From the NCBI RefSeq assembly GCF_947087965.1, contig NZ_CAMUES010000001.1, forward strand, positions 62,001-126,000: 64,000 nt of DNA, written 5' to 3'. The translations under genes were made by a program, and so were the position numbers. The notes beneath the pieces are model-generated. The model did no database searches. It was not told the origin of the DNA and saw only the letters and a program-made list of their open reading frames with translations. Origin of the DNA: an uncultured Mobiluncus sp. (GTDB lineage: Bacteria; Actinomycetota; Actinomycetes; Actinomycetales; Actinomycetaceae). This document shows positions 26,959-36,246 of this stretch, piece after piece; position 1 is the stretch's first letter; every line of letters begins with the position of its first letter.

Positions 26959-27027
26959 CAAAAACATTCCTATGCTTCGATAATTTAATGATATAAAGCC
27001 TATTAAGGAGAATTCAGGGAGGCCTGT

Positions 27028-27663
27028 ATGCCCATTGGTTCGGAAATATCAAGTAAATCTCGGTACTTGAATCGGCGTACCGCACTGGGAATCGGTCTGA
27101 TGGTACTGGCTGTAATCCTGGTCATAGTGACGGTGCGGCTGGCCAGCCACCTGGAAGGTTACTTGGTGGCAAAAACAACCCTCGTTGCAGGACATACCGT
27201 GCAATCCAGTGATGTTGAAGTTATTTCGGCAAACCCGGGGCGGGCAGCGGGTCTGTACCTGCGTGAAGGCGAGCTAAAGGAAGGCAGCGTGGTCGTGCAA
27301 ACTATTGCCGGCGGACAGTTGCTCCCCAAAACCTCTCTGAGCCAAACCGAACCCTACAACAAACGGATTGTTCTTGAGCTAGCAGCACCCCTGCCAAGTA
27401 GTGTAAAAAAGGGAGATTACCTCGAAATATGGCAACTCCCTGACGAAAAATCCGCCAGTGTCTTTGACAAGACTCTCCCGTTGAAAAATGCTCAAAAGCT
27501 GGCAGATAAAGCCGTGTTCCTGGCGGAAAAAAGCTCGGAAACGGCGCTCGGGTCGAAAAATAAAACGAATGTAGAAATTAGCGTACCGGAAGAGGACTTG
27601 TCGCCTATCTTGGCTGCTATCGGTACAAAAACCCCGCTGATGGCGATACCGGTGGCATCATGA
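27028..27663 (+). CDS. SAF-domain membrane protein (CpaB/RcpC-like)
   Basis: A 211-residue protein with one N-terminal membrane helix (about 17-38) followed by a SAF domain beginning at TTLVAGHTVQSSDVEV. SAF proteins of this form are the CpaB/RcpC subunits of Tad-type pilus assembly, placed on the outer face of the membrane. AAGGAG and GGAGG lie upstream of the ATG. Its stop overlaps the next start (ATGA). No pilin, secretin, CpaF or TadB/C gene accompanies it, so involvement in a pilus is not shown. Confidence 0.75.
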   Translation: MPIGSEISSKSRYLNRRTALGIGLMVLAVILVIVTVRLASHLEGYLVAKTTLVAGHTVQSSDVEVISANPGRAAGLYLREGELKEGSVVVQTIAGGQLLPKTSLSQTEPYNKRIVLELAAPLPSSVKKGDYLEIWQLPDEKSASVFDKTLPLKNAQKLADKAVFLAEKSSETALGSKNKTNVEISVPEEDLSPILAAIGTKTPLMAIPVAS

Positions 27664-28988
27664 GTTTCATCGGGGTGGCGACTTGCCTGCATCCGGATTT
27701 GGAAGCGGACATCATCAGGACCATTGAGTCAGATTCTCTGCCCCTGCAAGTCATCCGGCGCTGCCGTGACGCCACGGAGCTATTATCGATAGCCAAGGCG
27801 CACCTGGTGCAGCTGGTAGCGGTGGATACCGAGATGCTGGAACTGGAAGGGGCCACCGTCCAGGAACTAGCCGCTGAAAATGTTGCTATCATTGCCTTCG
27901 CCCCTCTAGAGGACTTGGATCAGTTGAACAGCCACGGGGGGATTTCGGTTTTAGCCAAAGCGGATCCCCGAGTGGAAGAGCCTGAACAGAGTGAGGCAGC
28001 GCGTCTGTTGGAACAGATGATGTCCACCCTGATGCCTCCGCCGCCCCCCAATCCTCGCGAGGAATTTGGTAACGATAATGCTGAATTGGCCGGTTCAATA
28101 GGTCAGATTGTCGCTTTTTGGGGTCCGGTGGGCGCGCCGGGAAAGTCTACGCTAGCTTTGAACATCGCCTCGCGTTTACGTAACTTTGGACGGGTCCTGT
28201 TGGTCGATGCCGATACGGTCGAGTCGTCTCTGGTACAGATGCTGGGGATTGCTTTAGACACTTCCGGGGTGGTGACTGGTTGTCGTTTAGCGGAACAAGG
28301 AAAGCTAAAGCCAGAAAGTTTTCCGCAGCTGGTGACGCGGGTGGGCTTCGGAGTTGATTTGTTGACCGGACTGACCAAGGCGGAGCGGTGGCGTGAGGTC
28401 GGCCAGCACGCGTTGTCAGCTCTTTTAGAGATGGCTCGGATTAACTACCGCTGGATTCTGGTGGATTTGGCGAGTGGTGCAGACGACCAGTCGGATTTGC
28501 TGGCGGCTATGGGGCCGACTCGTTACGGGGCTGCCTTAGGAGCGTTTGACGTTGCCGACTTGGTGGTGGAAGTTGGTCTGGCTGACCCGGTGGGGATTCG
28601 CCGGCTGCTGGTCAACCATAATTGGGCTCGTGAACAGGAACTTTGGAGCTGCCCGACCTTGGCGGTAGTGAATCGCGGGAGGGCTTCCGTGGGAGGGGCG
28701 AACTGGCGCAATTCCATAGTTCGTGTGGTGTCCGCTTCGGTTTCAAACCTGCCGGTGACGGTGGTGCGAGAAGCTGGAGAAGATTTTGACCGTGCTCTGG
28801 TGGCTGCTTGTGATGTGATGACGGCGAATCCTCACGCTGCGGTTCTGGAGGACCTGGAAGGGCTGCAGAATGAAATTTTTAAACAACTCGGTTTGCTTCC
28901 TCGGCGCGGCTCGGGACGGAGCAGGATTCGGGAGAGCAAACTTTTGAAGTTCAAACGTGGCGAACAGAAGGAACCAGAAAATGAGTGA
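27660..28988 (+). CDS. CpaE/MinD-like P-loop ATPase with atypical Walker A
   Basis: A 442-residue protein. Residues 1-105 resemble a degenerate receiver domain, then a Pro-rich linker (125-133), then a MinD/ParA-type ATPase domain. The P-loop reads GPVGAPGKST (155-164): Lys162 is kept but the MinD/ParA signature lysine near the start of the loop is replaced. LLVDADTVESSLVQMLG follows as Walker A'. The C-terminus is basic (RRGSGRSRIRESKLLKFKRG). It is coupled to the SAF gene and overlaps the next gene, so all three are made together. Possible role: positioning of a membrane machine. Confidence 0.75.
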   Translation: MSFIGVATCLHPDLEADIIRTIESDSLPLQVIRRCRDATELLSIAKAHLVQLVAVDTEMLELEGATVQELAAENVAIIAFAPLEDLDQLNSHGGISVLAKADPRVEEPEQSEAARLLEQMMSTLMPPPPPNPREEFGNDNAELAGSIGQIVAFWGPVGAPGKSTLALNIASRLRNFGRVLLVDADTVESSLVQMLGIALDTSGVVTGCRLAEQGKLKPESFPQLVTRVGFGVDLLTGLTKAERWREVGQHALSALLEMARINYRWILVDLASGADDQSDLLAAMGPTRYGAALGAFDVADLVVEVGLADPVGIRRLLVNHNWAREQELWSCPTLAVVNRGRASVGGANWRNSIVRVVSASVSNLPVTVVREAGEDFDRALVAACDVMTANPHAAVLEDLEGLQNEIFKQLGLLPRRGSGRSRIRESKLLKFKRGEQKEPENE

Positions 28989-29517
28989 AGCCCTCCAACG
29001 GACGAAAACGATTCGTGCCTACATCGCGCTGTGTCCCCAATCCCTACAGGACAAGACCTGGGAGGGTGCGCTGGTCACGGTCGTGGACAGGGCCTGGTGC
29101 GCCGCTGCCGGTTTTCCTGCTCCCAGCGAGCTGCACGGGGAGGATCGAGAGGTGGCGGAAGACGAGGCTTTACACGCCGCCGCTTTGAAATCTTTAGACG
29201 CGCAAACCGAAAGCTCCCAGCCGCTCCGGGTGGTGGCGGTGGCGGAAGTCGCGGACACGGACCTACAACCCTGCCACCCGGAATTGGCTGGAGGATACAT
29301 CCTGACCAGACCGATTCAGTATTCTGAAGTGGTTTCCTACCATGTAGACGAGCCGGCGGCTGGCGCAGAAGTGGCAAAACTGGCGCAGCTACGTGCGGGG
29401 CAGGCCGCCCGTGCGGCAGGGGCGGGGGAGTCCCCCCAGGACTTAGAGTTTCCGGAACTGTTGTGGTTCGACGGCTCCGAACTCGAGGTCCTGCGAGAAT
29501 TCCTGGGCTTGAGCTAG
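28981..29517 (+). CDS. Unknown protein, third gene of the SAF/CpaE-like cassette
   Basis: A 178-residue protein that I do not recognise. It has an N-terminal basic stretch, a central acidic region (about 45-60), and an Ala/Gly-rich segment (about 125-150), ending in LWFDGSELEVLREFLGLS. No signal peptide or membrane helix. The ATG at 28981 overlaps the stop of the upstream ATPase gene by 8 nt (ATGAGTGA), which argues for coupling. Its stop overlaps the convergent sbcC stop by 4 nt. Confidence 0.6.
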   Translation: MSEALQRTKTIRAYIALCPQSLQDKTWEGALVTVVDRAWCAAAGFPAPSELHGEDREVAEDEALHAAALKSLDAQTESSQPLRVVAVAEVADTDLQPCHPELAGGYILTRPIQYSEVVSYHVDEPAAGAEVAKLAQLRAGQAARAAGAGESPQDLEFPELLWFDGSELEVLREFLGLS

Positions 29518-32500
29518 ACCGTATCCAAACCGTTGATTTGTAGGTAGGAGCCAATCTTGCGTTTCCCGCCTGGTTTCAGTTCCGTGGTGTTGCCGCTGTG
29601 GTAGTTTCGCACCTGAACCTGGAGGGGAATTTCCTCTTGCAGTTCACTGACGTGTGAGATGATTCCTACACAACGTCCTCCCTCCTTCTGCAGACTATGC
29701 AGCGTGTACATGACTGCCTCTCTGGTGTCATTGTCCAAGGTGCCGAAACCTTCATCGATGAAAATGTTTTCCAGGGTGATGCCGCCCCTTTCTCGTTGCA
29801 CGACTTCGGAAAGCGCCAAGGCAATAGCGAGTGAACAGTAAAATTTTTCGCCCCCGGACAGCGACTTTGGCGGTACCACCTTGTCCTGAGCGCCGTTGTA
29901 CATTTCGATGCCCAGTCCGTGATATTTCTGATTGCGGTCCGACTCATAGTTTTCGTTATGCCTGATTTCGTAGTACCCCCCGGACACATCAGAAATCAAT
30001 TGGTTAGCTACAAAAGTCACCTGTCCCAGACGCTTGCTCAAGTAGTAAGCGCTCAAAGTAGTTTTCATTGTGTTCTCACCATTGAGTACTTGAGATAAGC
30101 GTTCATAGCCGGCAATCTTTGACGCTTTTGCGTCCCATTCCTGTTTGGTCTGTTCGTACCTTTCCTTGTGGGTGCACAAATTCTGATGGGAGCTGTCCAA
30201 AGACGCCGACTGTTGGGTGAGAGAGCGATACTCCTGCTTGCTGGCTTCGGTAGCTGCTCGAAGGCTCTCCAGGTCGGGAGGCTTGACTGCAGCTTTGTTT
30301 CGGTACACGTCGGTATCTAGTTTCGCGCGCAGTTCAGCTACTTCGTTACGGTGAGAAGAAACTGTATCTTGGTCAGTCTCCAGAAGCTGGCGAGGCTTGG
30401 CGTAGGTCTGGGCTTCGGCTACTGACTCGAAACCGTGGTCTGTCAATGACTTGCGCAACGTTTCATGAGCGCTAATCCACTCTTGGCGGATTGGCAGCCA
30501 GGAATCATAAAACTTGGCGAGCTGTTTGACCGCTTCCAGACTGTGCAGGTTCGTATCTAACAAGTCTTGCGGGTCGGAATCGGAATCAAAATCTGCCAAC
30601 TCCGCTCGAATTTTGTCAGCAAGTGACTGAATATCCCCGTGGAGGTTTTCAACCTCCGCGCTTAATCCTGCTTCCTGTTTGATGAGTTTTTCACGCTCGG
30701 TTTGGTTTTGTTTGTCTGATTCTTCCAGTTCGGAAATTTTCTTTTCCGACTTGGGTACTTGCTTGCTAGCTGCAGCGGATTCATTGACGGCCTTCTCGGC
30801 GTCAGCGAGGGTAGCAGCCAAGGACTTTATATCCCGGCCCTGGAGCTGATCCGTAACTGTTTGCAATCTGGTGCTAATCTCAGTTTCCTTATTGTTTGCC
30901 TCAGAGAGCTTGTCGTGAGCTTTGTTGGCTTCGCTCGCAGCTGCTTCATAGTCCTGAAAGGTTGTTTTGTCAGACGTTTCGGCTGCGGGATGCGGATGAT
31001 CCAGAGAACCGCAGACCGGACAGGACTCCCCGTCCTGCAACTGTGCCGCCAAGCGAGACGCCGCTGTATCAGACCATTTTCGCAAAACGGACTCGGCGTT
31101 TTCCTGTGCCCGGTCGTAGCTTTCTTGCAGACGGGCAGCGTTTTTCGTGGCAGCTTTCAAATCCTTGGCTAACTTTTCAGCCGATTTTGCCCAATCGTGG
31201 TGCTCCTGAGCATTTTTCAGCTCTGTCTGCCGGCTGGGCAACCCGTCCGCAAGCTGCTTCTGTTCTCGCAGTATCTGGCGCTGTTTGTCCAGCGCTTCTG
31301 TGGTTTTTTTAGCAGTGTCGCTGAGCTGGCTAATCTGACTGCGCAGAGACTTCAGCTGTTCTTCCTTACTGTTGGCAGCGGTAGTTTTTTGACTCTGAAG
31401 GGAGAGATTGGCTTTGATGTCCTCCAGCCTCTTTTGGTTGTCATTAATCTTTTCGCTCATCTCATCGCGCAGGTTAGACAAATTGGTGCTGGGTTCCTCC
31501 CCTTCTAACCAGGTTTGCAATTTTGTGTCCGACAGCTTGGATACTTGGTCCCTAAATTCGGCTAAATCCGTATCGTTATCGACCAGCTGAGTCAAAGTAG
31601 CAAGAATACTGGTACGCTGGTGCTCAGCTGACCGGTAAGGTTTCTGCTCTGCTTTCTCGGTGTCCAAGATGGCGTTGGCATGCGCGGCTTTCTGGTTGCG
31701 TTGGTCCAGTTGTTCAATTTCGGTTGTCTTTTCGGAAAGTTCGGCAAGTCTTTCAGTCATCCGTCGTGCCTCTGAGATGACGCTCTGCTCGGTTTCCGCT
31801 GTAGTGAGTTTTGTCTGAGCCGCTTGGTAATTTTTCTGAGCTTGCTCGGCGGCATCTGTAACCTTAGTGGCTTCTTCGCGCAAAATTTTTGCGGTGCTAG
31901 CAAAGAGAGGCTCTCCAGCTTGCTCCAAGGCGGAAATCGACTGCGCCGCCCCGCCCTTTGCCGCTGCAAATTCCTCCAATGCTTTGCTCCAAGCGGTTTC
32001 ATTTTCACCAGTAATCTCAATGTTGGAAAGATCCGCATACACGGTTGTGAGAAGCTCACCTAGGCGCCTGGTGTACTCTTTGGTGGTTTCCTTGCCTTGA
32101 GAGGCGCGTTCCTTAGCGGCTTTTTCCATGGCAATAAAGCATTCCGCCCCGAAAAGATTGGATAAAACCTCATGCCGTTCGGCAGCCCCTGCGGTCAGAA
32201 ACTGCTGAATCTGGCCTTGGGGAAGTATGACCGTCTGCAGAAAATGTGATTTCTCCAGGCCGAGGATTCTCACTACCTTTTTCGTTACGTCTTTACCTAT
32301 CGCAATGGGTTCGGTAACGTTGTCAAAATCCGGGGTATCTGAGACCTTGAGCTGGGCTATGGATTGAGTGAAAGACTTACGCCCTGGCTTCGTAAAGGTT
32401 ACCGTACGACGCAGCTCATAGAACTTGTCGTGGGCTGAGAACACCAGTACGACCTCAGGAGGGTAGTCCTTGTCCCAGTAGTAGGAGAGAATACGATCTG

Positions 32501-32690
32501 TTGTGGAATCTCTCTCACCGGCTACGTCTCCATACAAAGCGTAGACAATTCCGTCCAGGATAGTGGACTTTCCCGATCCGGTATTGCCCGTAATTAAGAA
32601 CAGTCCCGACTCGGCCAATGCATCCAGGTCCAAGGTGGTGCGCTCGTAAAAACTCCCCACCCCTTCAAGGGTAAGTTTATGGAATTTCAT
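29514..32690 (-). CDS. sbcC: Exonuclease subunit SbcC (Rad50-like)
   Basis: SMC-like ATPase that works with SbcD to cut hairpins and blocked DNA ends. In 1058 residues: P-loop TGNTGSGKST (34-43), long coiled coils, zinc hook Cys557-P-V-Cys560, signature SLSGGEKFYCSLAIALAL and Walker B FIDEGFGTLD. The start overlaps the sbcD stop by 4 nt. The coiled-coil regions are long and rich in Gln/Lys/Glu. Confidence 0.95.
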   Translation of the reverse strand: MKFHKLTLEGVGSFYERTTLDLDALAESGLFLITGNTGSGKSTILDGIVYALYGDVAGERDSTTDRILSYYWDKDYPPEVVLVFSAHDKFYELRRTVTFTKPGRKSFTQSIAQLKVSDTPDFDNVTEPIAIGKDVTKKVVRILGLEKSHFLQTVILPQGQIQQFLTAGAAERHEVLSNLFGAECFIAMEKAAKERASQGKETTKEYTRRLGELLTTVYADLSNIEITGENETAWSKALEEFAAAKGGAAQSISALEQAGEPLFASTAKILREEATKVTDAAEQAQKNYQAAQTKLTTAETEQSVISEARRMTERLAELSEKTTEIEQLDQRNQKAAHANAILDTEKAEQKPYRSAEHQRTSILATLTQLVDNDTDLAEFRDQVSKLSDTKLQTWLEGEEPSTNLSNLRDEMSEKINDNQKRLEDIKANLSLQSQKTTAANSKEEQLKSLRSQISQLSDTAKKTTEALDKQRQILREQKQLADGLPSRQTELKNAQEHHDWAKSAEKLAKDLKAATKNAARLQESYDRAQENAESVLRKWSDTAASRLAAQLQDGESCPVCGSLDHPHPAAETSDKTTFQDYEAAASEANKAHDKLSEANNKETEISTRLQTVTDQLQGRDIKSLAATLADAEKAVNESAAASKQVPKSEKKISELEESDKQNQTEREKLIKQEAGLSAEVENLHGDIQSLADKIRAELADFDSDSDPQDLLDTNLHSLEAVKQLAKFYDSWLPIRQEWISAHETLRKSLTDHGFESVAEAQTYAKPRQLLETDQDTVSSHRNEVAELRAKLDTDVYRNKAAVKPPDLESLRAATEASKQEYRSLTQQSASLDSSHQNLCTHKERYEQTKQEWDAKASKIAGYERLSQVLNGENTMKTTLSAYYLSKRLGQVTFVANQLISDVSGGYYEIRHNENYESDRNQKYHGLGIEMYNGAQDKVVPPKSLSGGEKFYCSLAIALALSEVVQRERGGITLENIFIDEGFGTLDNDTREAVMYTLHSLQKEGGRCVGIISHVSELQEEIPLQVQVRNYHSGNTTELKPGGKRKIGSYLQINGLDTV

Positions 32691-33937
32691 TTCTCTGTCC
32701 CCCCAACGGTGTCTTCATATATTTCGGTCAGCAAAGCGAGGTCTTCCTCCGCGTCAATGCCGCAGGTACGTAAGAACTCGGTGGCAATCTCTAACTCAGA
32801 AAGCTCCCGAAACTCTGCGCCAGATTGCGGCGTCCCGTTCAGAGTGCCCTGGGAATGAGTGAGCTTCAACATTCGCGGGAAAACCGCTTTCAGTCGGTTA
32901 TAAGCATTTGGCGGCAAGGTCGTTTCAGTCAGGTTGATGCTGCAAAAGGCCTGATGCCAGGACTGGTAGCGGGAGTCGTCCGGGTTCGTGAGGTCCTCGA
33001 TAATGCCTTGAAGTCGTGTCACTTTATAAGGCACTATCAAGGGTAGCTTCTCGACGTCCACCTGGTGATCGGGGTGAACCTCGACCAAAAGGGTGCATTT
33101 CTCGTTGTTCTCACTAACCCGATAAGGCAGAGGAGACCCCGCGTACCAGGCCGTGACTTCAGTGCCATCTATCGGATACGCCCCGTGAATGTGTCCCAGA
33201 GCTAGATAGTCAATGCCGCGGCCCCCTTTCAGTCCACCGGCGAGCTCATCCAACAGGGAAACCGGAATCGGATAGAGATTTCCCAGCGGTTCCACTTCCT
33301 TATTCGGATCTACCTGTGTTACATAGTCATGAGCCATCGCGAGAATCGGCACGTCCGTGTTCCTCCGTTCCAAATCCCTCCCGATGCGGCGCAGTGCCGC
33401 GCCAAACAGTACTTCCGGTTTTCCCGCCAGCAACGGTTCCGGGTCGTCTTTGCTGGCGGGCTGCTTCAAAGTGTCATCAAGATGACGAACTCCGTCATAA
33501 TCAACCCACGTGGATAGCTCCGCGCGATTCTGGAAGGGAGACAGGTAAGGGATGGGGTAGACCAGCGCGCCGAGTTCACCGTCGGGTCCTGGAACCTCGA
33601 TAGCGGTACCAACCTGGGCAGCTTTAGTCACGATATTGACTTCCGGCAGAGTGAATCCCTTGGCAAAACCGAGCCGGGAAGCTCCATCGTGGTTACCGGC
33701 AATGAGGATGATTCGAGTCATTTGTCGTGCCTCATTCAAAAAACCGGACAGTTTGTCCAAATCCGCGTCACTCGGATTGGGCTTGTCCAATACATCGCCC
33801 GTAATCAGCAAAGCATCAGGACGGTGCGCTTCAATTTGCGTCAGGATTTGCTCCAGGAAGTAGTCCTGGTAGGGGGCTAGGTCATAGTTCATAAAGTCCC
33901 GGCCGAGATGCCAATCAGAGGTATGTAAAAACTTCAT
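32687..33937 (-). CDS. sbcD: Exonuclease subunit SbcD (Mre11-like)
   Basis: Metal-dependent nuclease of the SbcCD complex. The 416 residues have the calcineurin-like phosphoesterase motifs HTSDWHLGRDF (Asp8, His10), ITGDVLDKPN, IAGNHDG, AMAHDY and LGHIHG, which together form the two-metal site. It is the first gene of a two-gene operon with sbcC. Confidence 0.95.
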   Translation of the reverse strand: MKFLHTSDWHLGRDFMNYDLAPYQDYFLEQILTQIEAHRPDALLITGDVLDKPNPSDADLDKLSGFLNEARQMTRIILIAGNHDGASRLGFAKGFTLPEVNIVTKAAQVGTAIEVPGPDGELGALVYPIPYLSPFQNRAELSTWVDYDGVRHLDDTLKQPASKDDPEPLLAGKPEVLFGAALRRIGRDLERRNTDVPILAMAHDYVTQVDPNKEVEPLGNLYPIPVSLLDELAGGLKGGRGIDYLALGHIHGAYPIDGTEVTAWYAGSPLPYRVSENNEKCTLLVEVHPDHQVDVEKLPLIVPYKVTRLQGIIEDLTNPDDSRYQSWHQAFCSINLTETTLPPNAYNRLKAVFPRMLKLTHSQGTLNGTPQSGAEFRELSELEIATEFLRTCGIDAEEDLALLTEIYEDTVGGTEK

Positions 33938-33997
33938 GACTCAAGCATAAGAGCAACCCCGAAGGCGAAAATTTAAGAGTTTTGCAAACCTCACAAA

Positions 33998-34792
33998 TTA
34001 GTCTGTTTCCGAGCCGATATACTGCAAAACTTGGGAATGCAGACGGCCGTTAGTAACTACTGCTCCCGGCCCGTTCACGCCATCCTCACCGGTGAGGGAC
34101 GTGAACTTACCGCCAGCTTCGGTCACGATGGGATACAGCGCCCCCATGTCCCACAGATTCAAGTCCGGTTCCGCCGCAACGTCCACCGCGCCTTCCGCCA
34201 GCAGCATATAGGACCAAAAATCGCCGTAGGCACGAGTCCTCCATACCTGCTGAGAGAGATTCATGAAGCCCCGCAAACGACGAGCCTCGGCCCATTCACC
34301 GATGAGCGCGTAGGAAAAGGAAGCCTGATTCAGGTTAGAAATACGTGAAACTTGCAGCTGACGCGCCGAGGTACGCGACCGGCCGGTCCATGCCCCGCTG
34401 CCCGCGGCGGCCCACCACCGAAACCCTAGGGCGGGCGCACTAACCACCCCCATCACCATCTTGCCATCCTCCATCAGCCCAATGAGAGTAGCCCACACCG
34501 GAACCCCGCGGAGAAAATTCGCGGTGCCGTCAATCGGGTCGATGACCCATTTCCGGGCTGCCAAACCGGTACTGCCTTCTTCCTCACCCACAATGGCATC
34601 TCGAGTGCGTGAATGTGACAGATGCCGCCGGATGAGTTTTTCAGCAGCTTTATCCGCATCGGTTACCGGCGTCAAATCCGGTTTATCGCTGACTTCCAAA
34701 TCGGGAGCCAAGAAACGCTTGGTGGTCAGGGCGTCTACCTGGTCTGCCATAATCAGGGCTAACTGTAAATCTTCTTCCCAGCGACTACTCAT
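33998..34792 (-). CDS. hisN: Histidinol-phosphatase, inositol-monophosphatase family
   Basis: A 264-residue Mg-dependent phosphatase with the family metal site: Glu70 in VGEEEG, Asp85 and Asp88 in WVIDPIDGTANFLRG, and the late LWDMGALYPIVTEAGG. The combination DGTANFLRGVPVWATLI is characteristic of HisN, the last phosphatase step in histidine synthesis in actinobacteria, though other monophosphate substrates are possible in this superfamily. It is divergent from aroA with 68 bp between starts. Confidence 0.85.
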   Translation of the reverse strand: MSSRWEEDLQLALIMADQVDALTTKRFLAPDLEVSDKPDLTPVTDADKAAEKLIRRHLSHSRTRDAIVGEEEGSTGLAARKWVIDPIDGTANFLRGVPVWATLIGLMEDGKMVMGVVSAPALGFRWWAAAGSGAWTGRSRTSARQLQVSRISNLNQASFSYALIGEWAEARRLRGFMNLSQQVWRTRAYGDFWSYMLLAEGAVDVAAEPDLNLWDMGALYPIVTEAGGKFTSLTGEDGVNGPGAVVTNGRLHSQVLQYIGSETD

Positions 34793-34848
34793 GTTCTAAA
34801 CCTATCCCTTGAAGGGCTGTAAAACGGTCAACGGCGCGATTTTTCCAT

Positions 34849-34860
34849 TAAGCTGAACCT
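34849..34860 (+). promoter_or_regulatory. Candidate -10 of a leaderless aroA promoter
   Basis: TAAGCT (34849-34854) is followed by six bases and the ATG at 34861. No Shine-Dalgarno sequence is seen and the -35 is weak. Confidence 0.45.
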
Positions 34861-36246
34861 ATGCAAGCAACAGTTTGGCAGGCTCCTCGCGCGAGAGGTC
34901 CCGTTTTTGGAGCGGTGACCCTGCCGGGGTCAAAGTCTTTGAGTGCCAGAGAATTGTTGCTCGGTGCCATCAGCGATACCGAGGCCTCTCTCACGGGAGT
35001 TCTGTATGCTCGTGATACGGAACTCATGGTGCAAGCGCTGCGCTCATTGGGGGCGGTTATCGAGCCGTGGCCCCCAGTTGTGGATCAACCGGTACAGATT
35101 ACGCCTTTGCCCCACCTGTGGTCGCAGTCAACTTCCACAGTTTCTCCGGGAGGCTCTGGGGATAATGTTCCCGTTACAGTGGATTGCGGTTTGGCAGGAA
35201 CCGTCATGCGTTTTATCCCCGCCGTGGCGGTGGCGCAGGGGCGCGCCGTGCGGTTGGTCGCCGATGCACAAGCAAATACGCGCCCGATGCGGCCTTTGTT
35301 GGATGCTCTGACTCAGTTCGGAGCCCATATCGAGTACGAATCCCCGGATGGGAGCGTATTTCCCTGTACTATTTATCCTCCCGTGGGGAGCCCCGCTATG
35401 GAAGTCACCATAGACGCTACGGCTTCCTCACAGTTCGTATCAGCACTGTTGCTGGCGGCTCCGCTGCTACCCGATGGTTGTACCGTTCGTTCCAAAACTG
35501 CGGCGCTGCCTTCGCTACCGCACATCGAGATGACCTTAGAGTGTTTGTCTCAACATGGAGTTACCGTTGTACCGGGACGCTCCGAGGACGGCAAGCCGTT
35601 CTGGCACGTGGCCTCAGAGCCGGTTATCGGCCAGGACGTCCGCATCGAACCGGATCTCTCGAACGCGGGACCATTCTTAGCTCTGGCAGGTATTGCCGGG
35701 GGGCGGATTTCTATCCCCACTTGGCCCGCGCACACCACGCAGGCAGGAGCGGCCTGGCTGGAGATTTTGCCAAAAATGGGACTGCATGTGGAGTGGAACT
35801 ACGGGGTATTGACGGTTTCCAGTCGAGGTCCGCTGTGGCCGATAGACGCCGATTTCACCGCGGTGGGCGAGCTGGTTCCCACCGTGGCCGCTTTGGCTGC
35901 TTTCGCCCCCGGAACTTCCCGATTGCGTGGTTTGCACCACCTGCGGGGTCATGAGACGGATCGTCTCGAAGCGCTACGTGCCGAACTCAAGACCGTGGGG
36001 ATTCCTTGCGAAATCACCCCGGAGGACGACCTCGTGATTACCGGTGTCAGCCCCTCCGTGCTTGTGAATAAAGACCCGGAATCTCCCGCGCTACTGCTGC
36101 ATAGCTATGGGGATCATCGGCTGGCGACCTTTGCGGCGCTCCTAGGATTGTACTATCCGGTACAAATTGATGATATCGGCGCCACCTCCAAAACTCTGCC
36201 GGATTTCACAAAAATGTGGGAACGTCTGTTGGGAGCAGCCTCTTGA
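34861..36246 (+). CDS. aroA: 3-phosphoshikimate 1-carboxyvinyltransferase (EPSP synthase)
   Basis: Transfers enolpyruvate from PEP to shikimate 3-phosphate, the sixth step of the aromatic pathway. The 461 residues show LPGSKSLSARELLL near residue 22, TVDCGLAGTVMRFIPAVA, NTRPMRPLLDAL, HLRGHETDRLEAL and YGDHRLATFAALLG, all standard active-site segments. The stop overlaps rsgA by 4 nt. Confidence 0.97.
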   Translation: MQATVWQAPRARGPVFGAVTLPGSKSLSARELLLGAISDTEASLTGVLYARDTELMVQALRSLGAVIEPWPPVVDQPVQITPLPHLWSQSTSTVSPGGSGDNVPVTVDCGLAGTVMRFIPAVAVAQGRAVRLVADAQANTRPMRPLLDALTQFGAHIEYESPDGSVFPCTIYPPVGSPAMEVTIDATASSQFVSALLLAAPLLPDGCTVRSKTAALPSLPHIEMTLECLSQHGVTVVPGRSEDGKPFWHVASEPVIGQDVRIEPDLSNAGPFLALAGIAGGRISIPTWPAHTTQAGAAWLEILPKMGLHVEWNYGVLTVSSRGPLWPIDADFTAVGELVPTVAALAAFAPGTSRLRGLHHLRGHETDRLEALRAELKTVGIPCEITPEDDLVITGVSPSVLVNKDPESPALLLHSYGDHRLATFAALLGLYYPVQIDDIGATSKTLPDFTKMWERLLGAAS

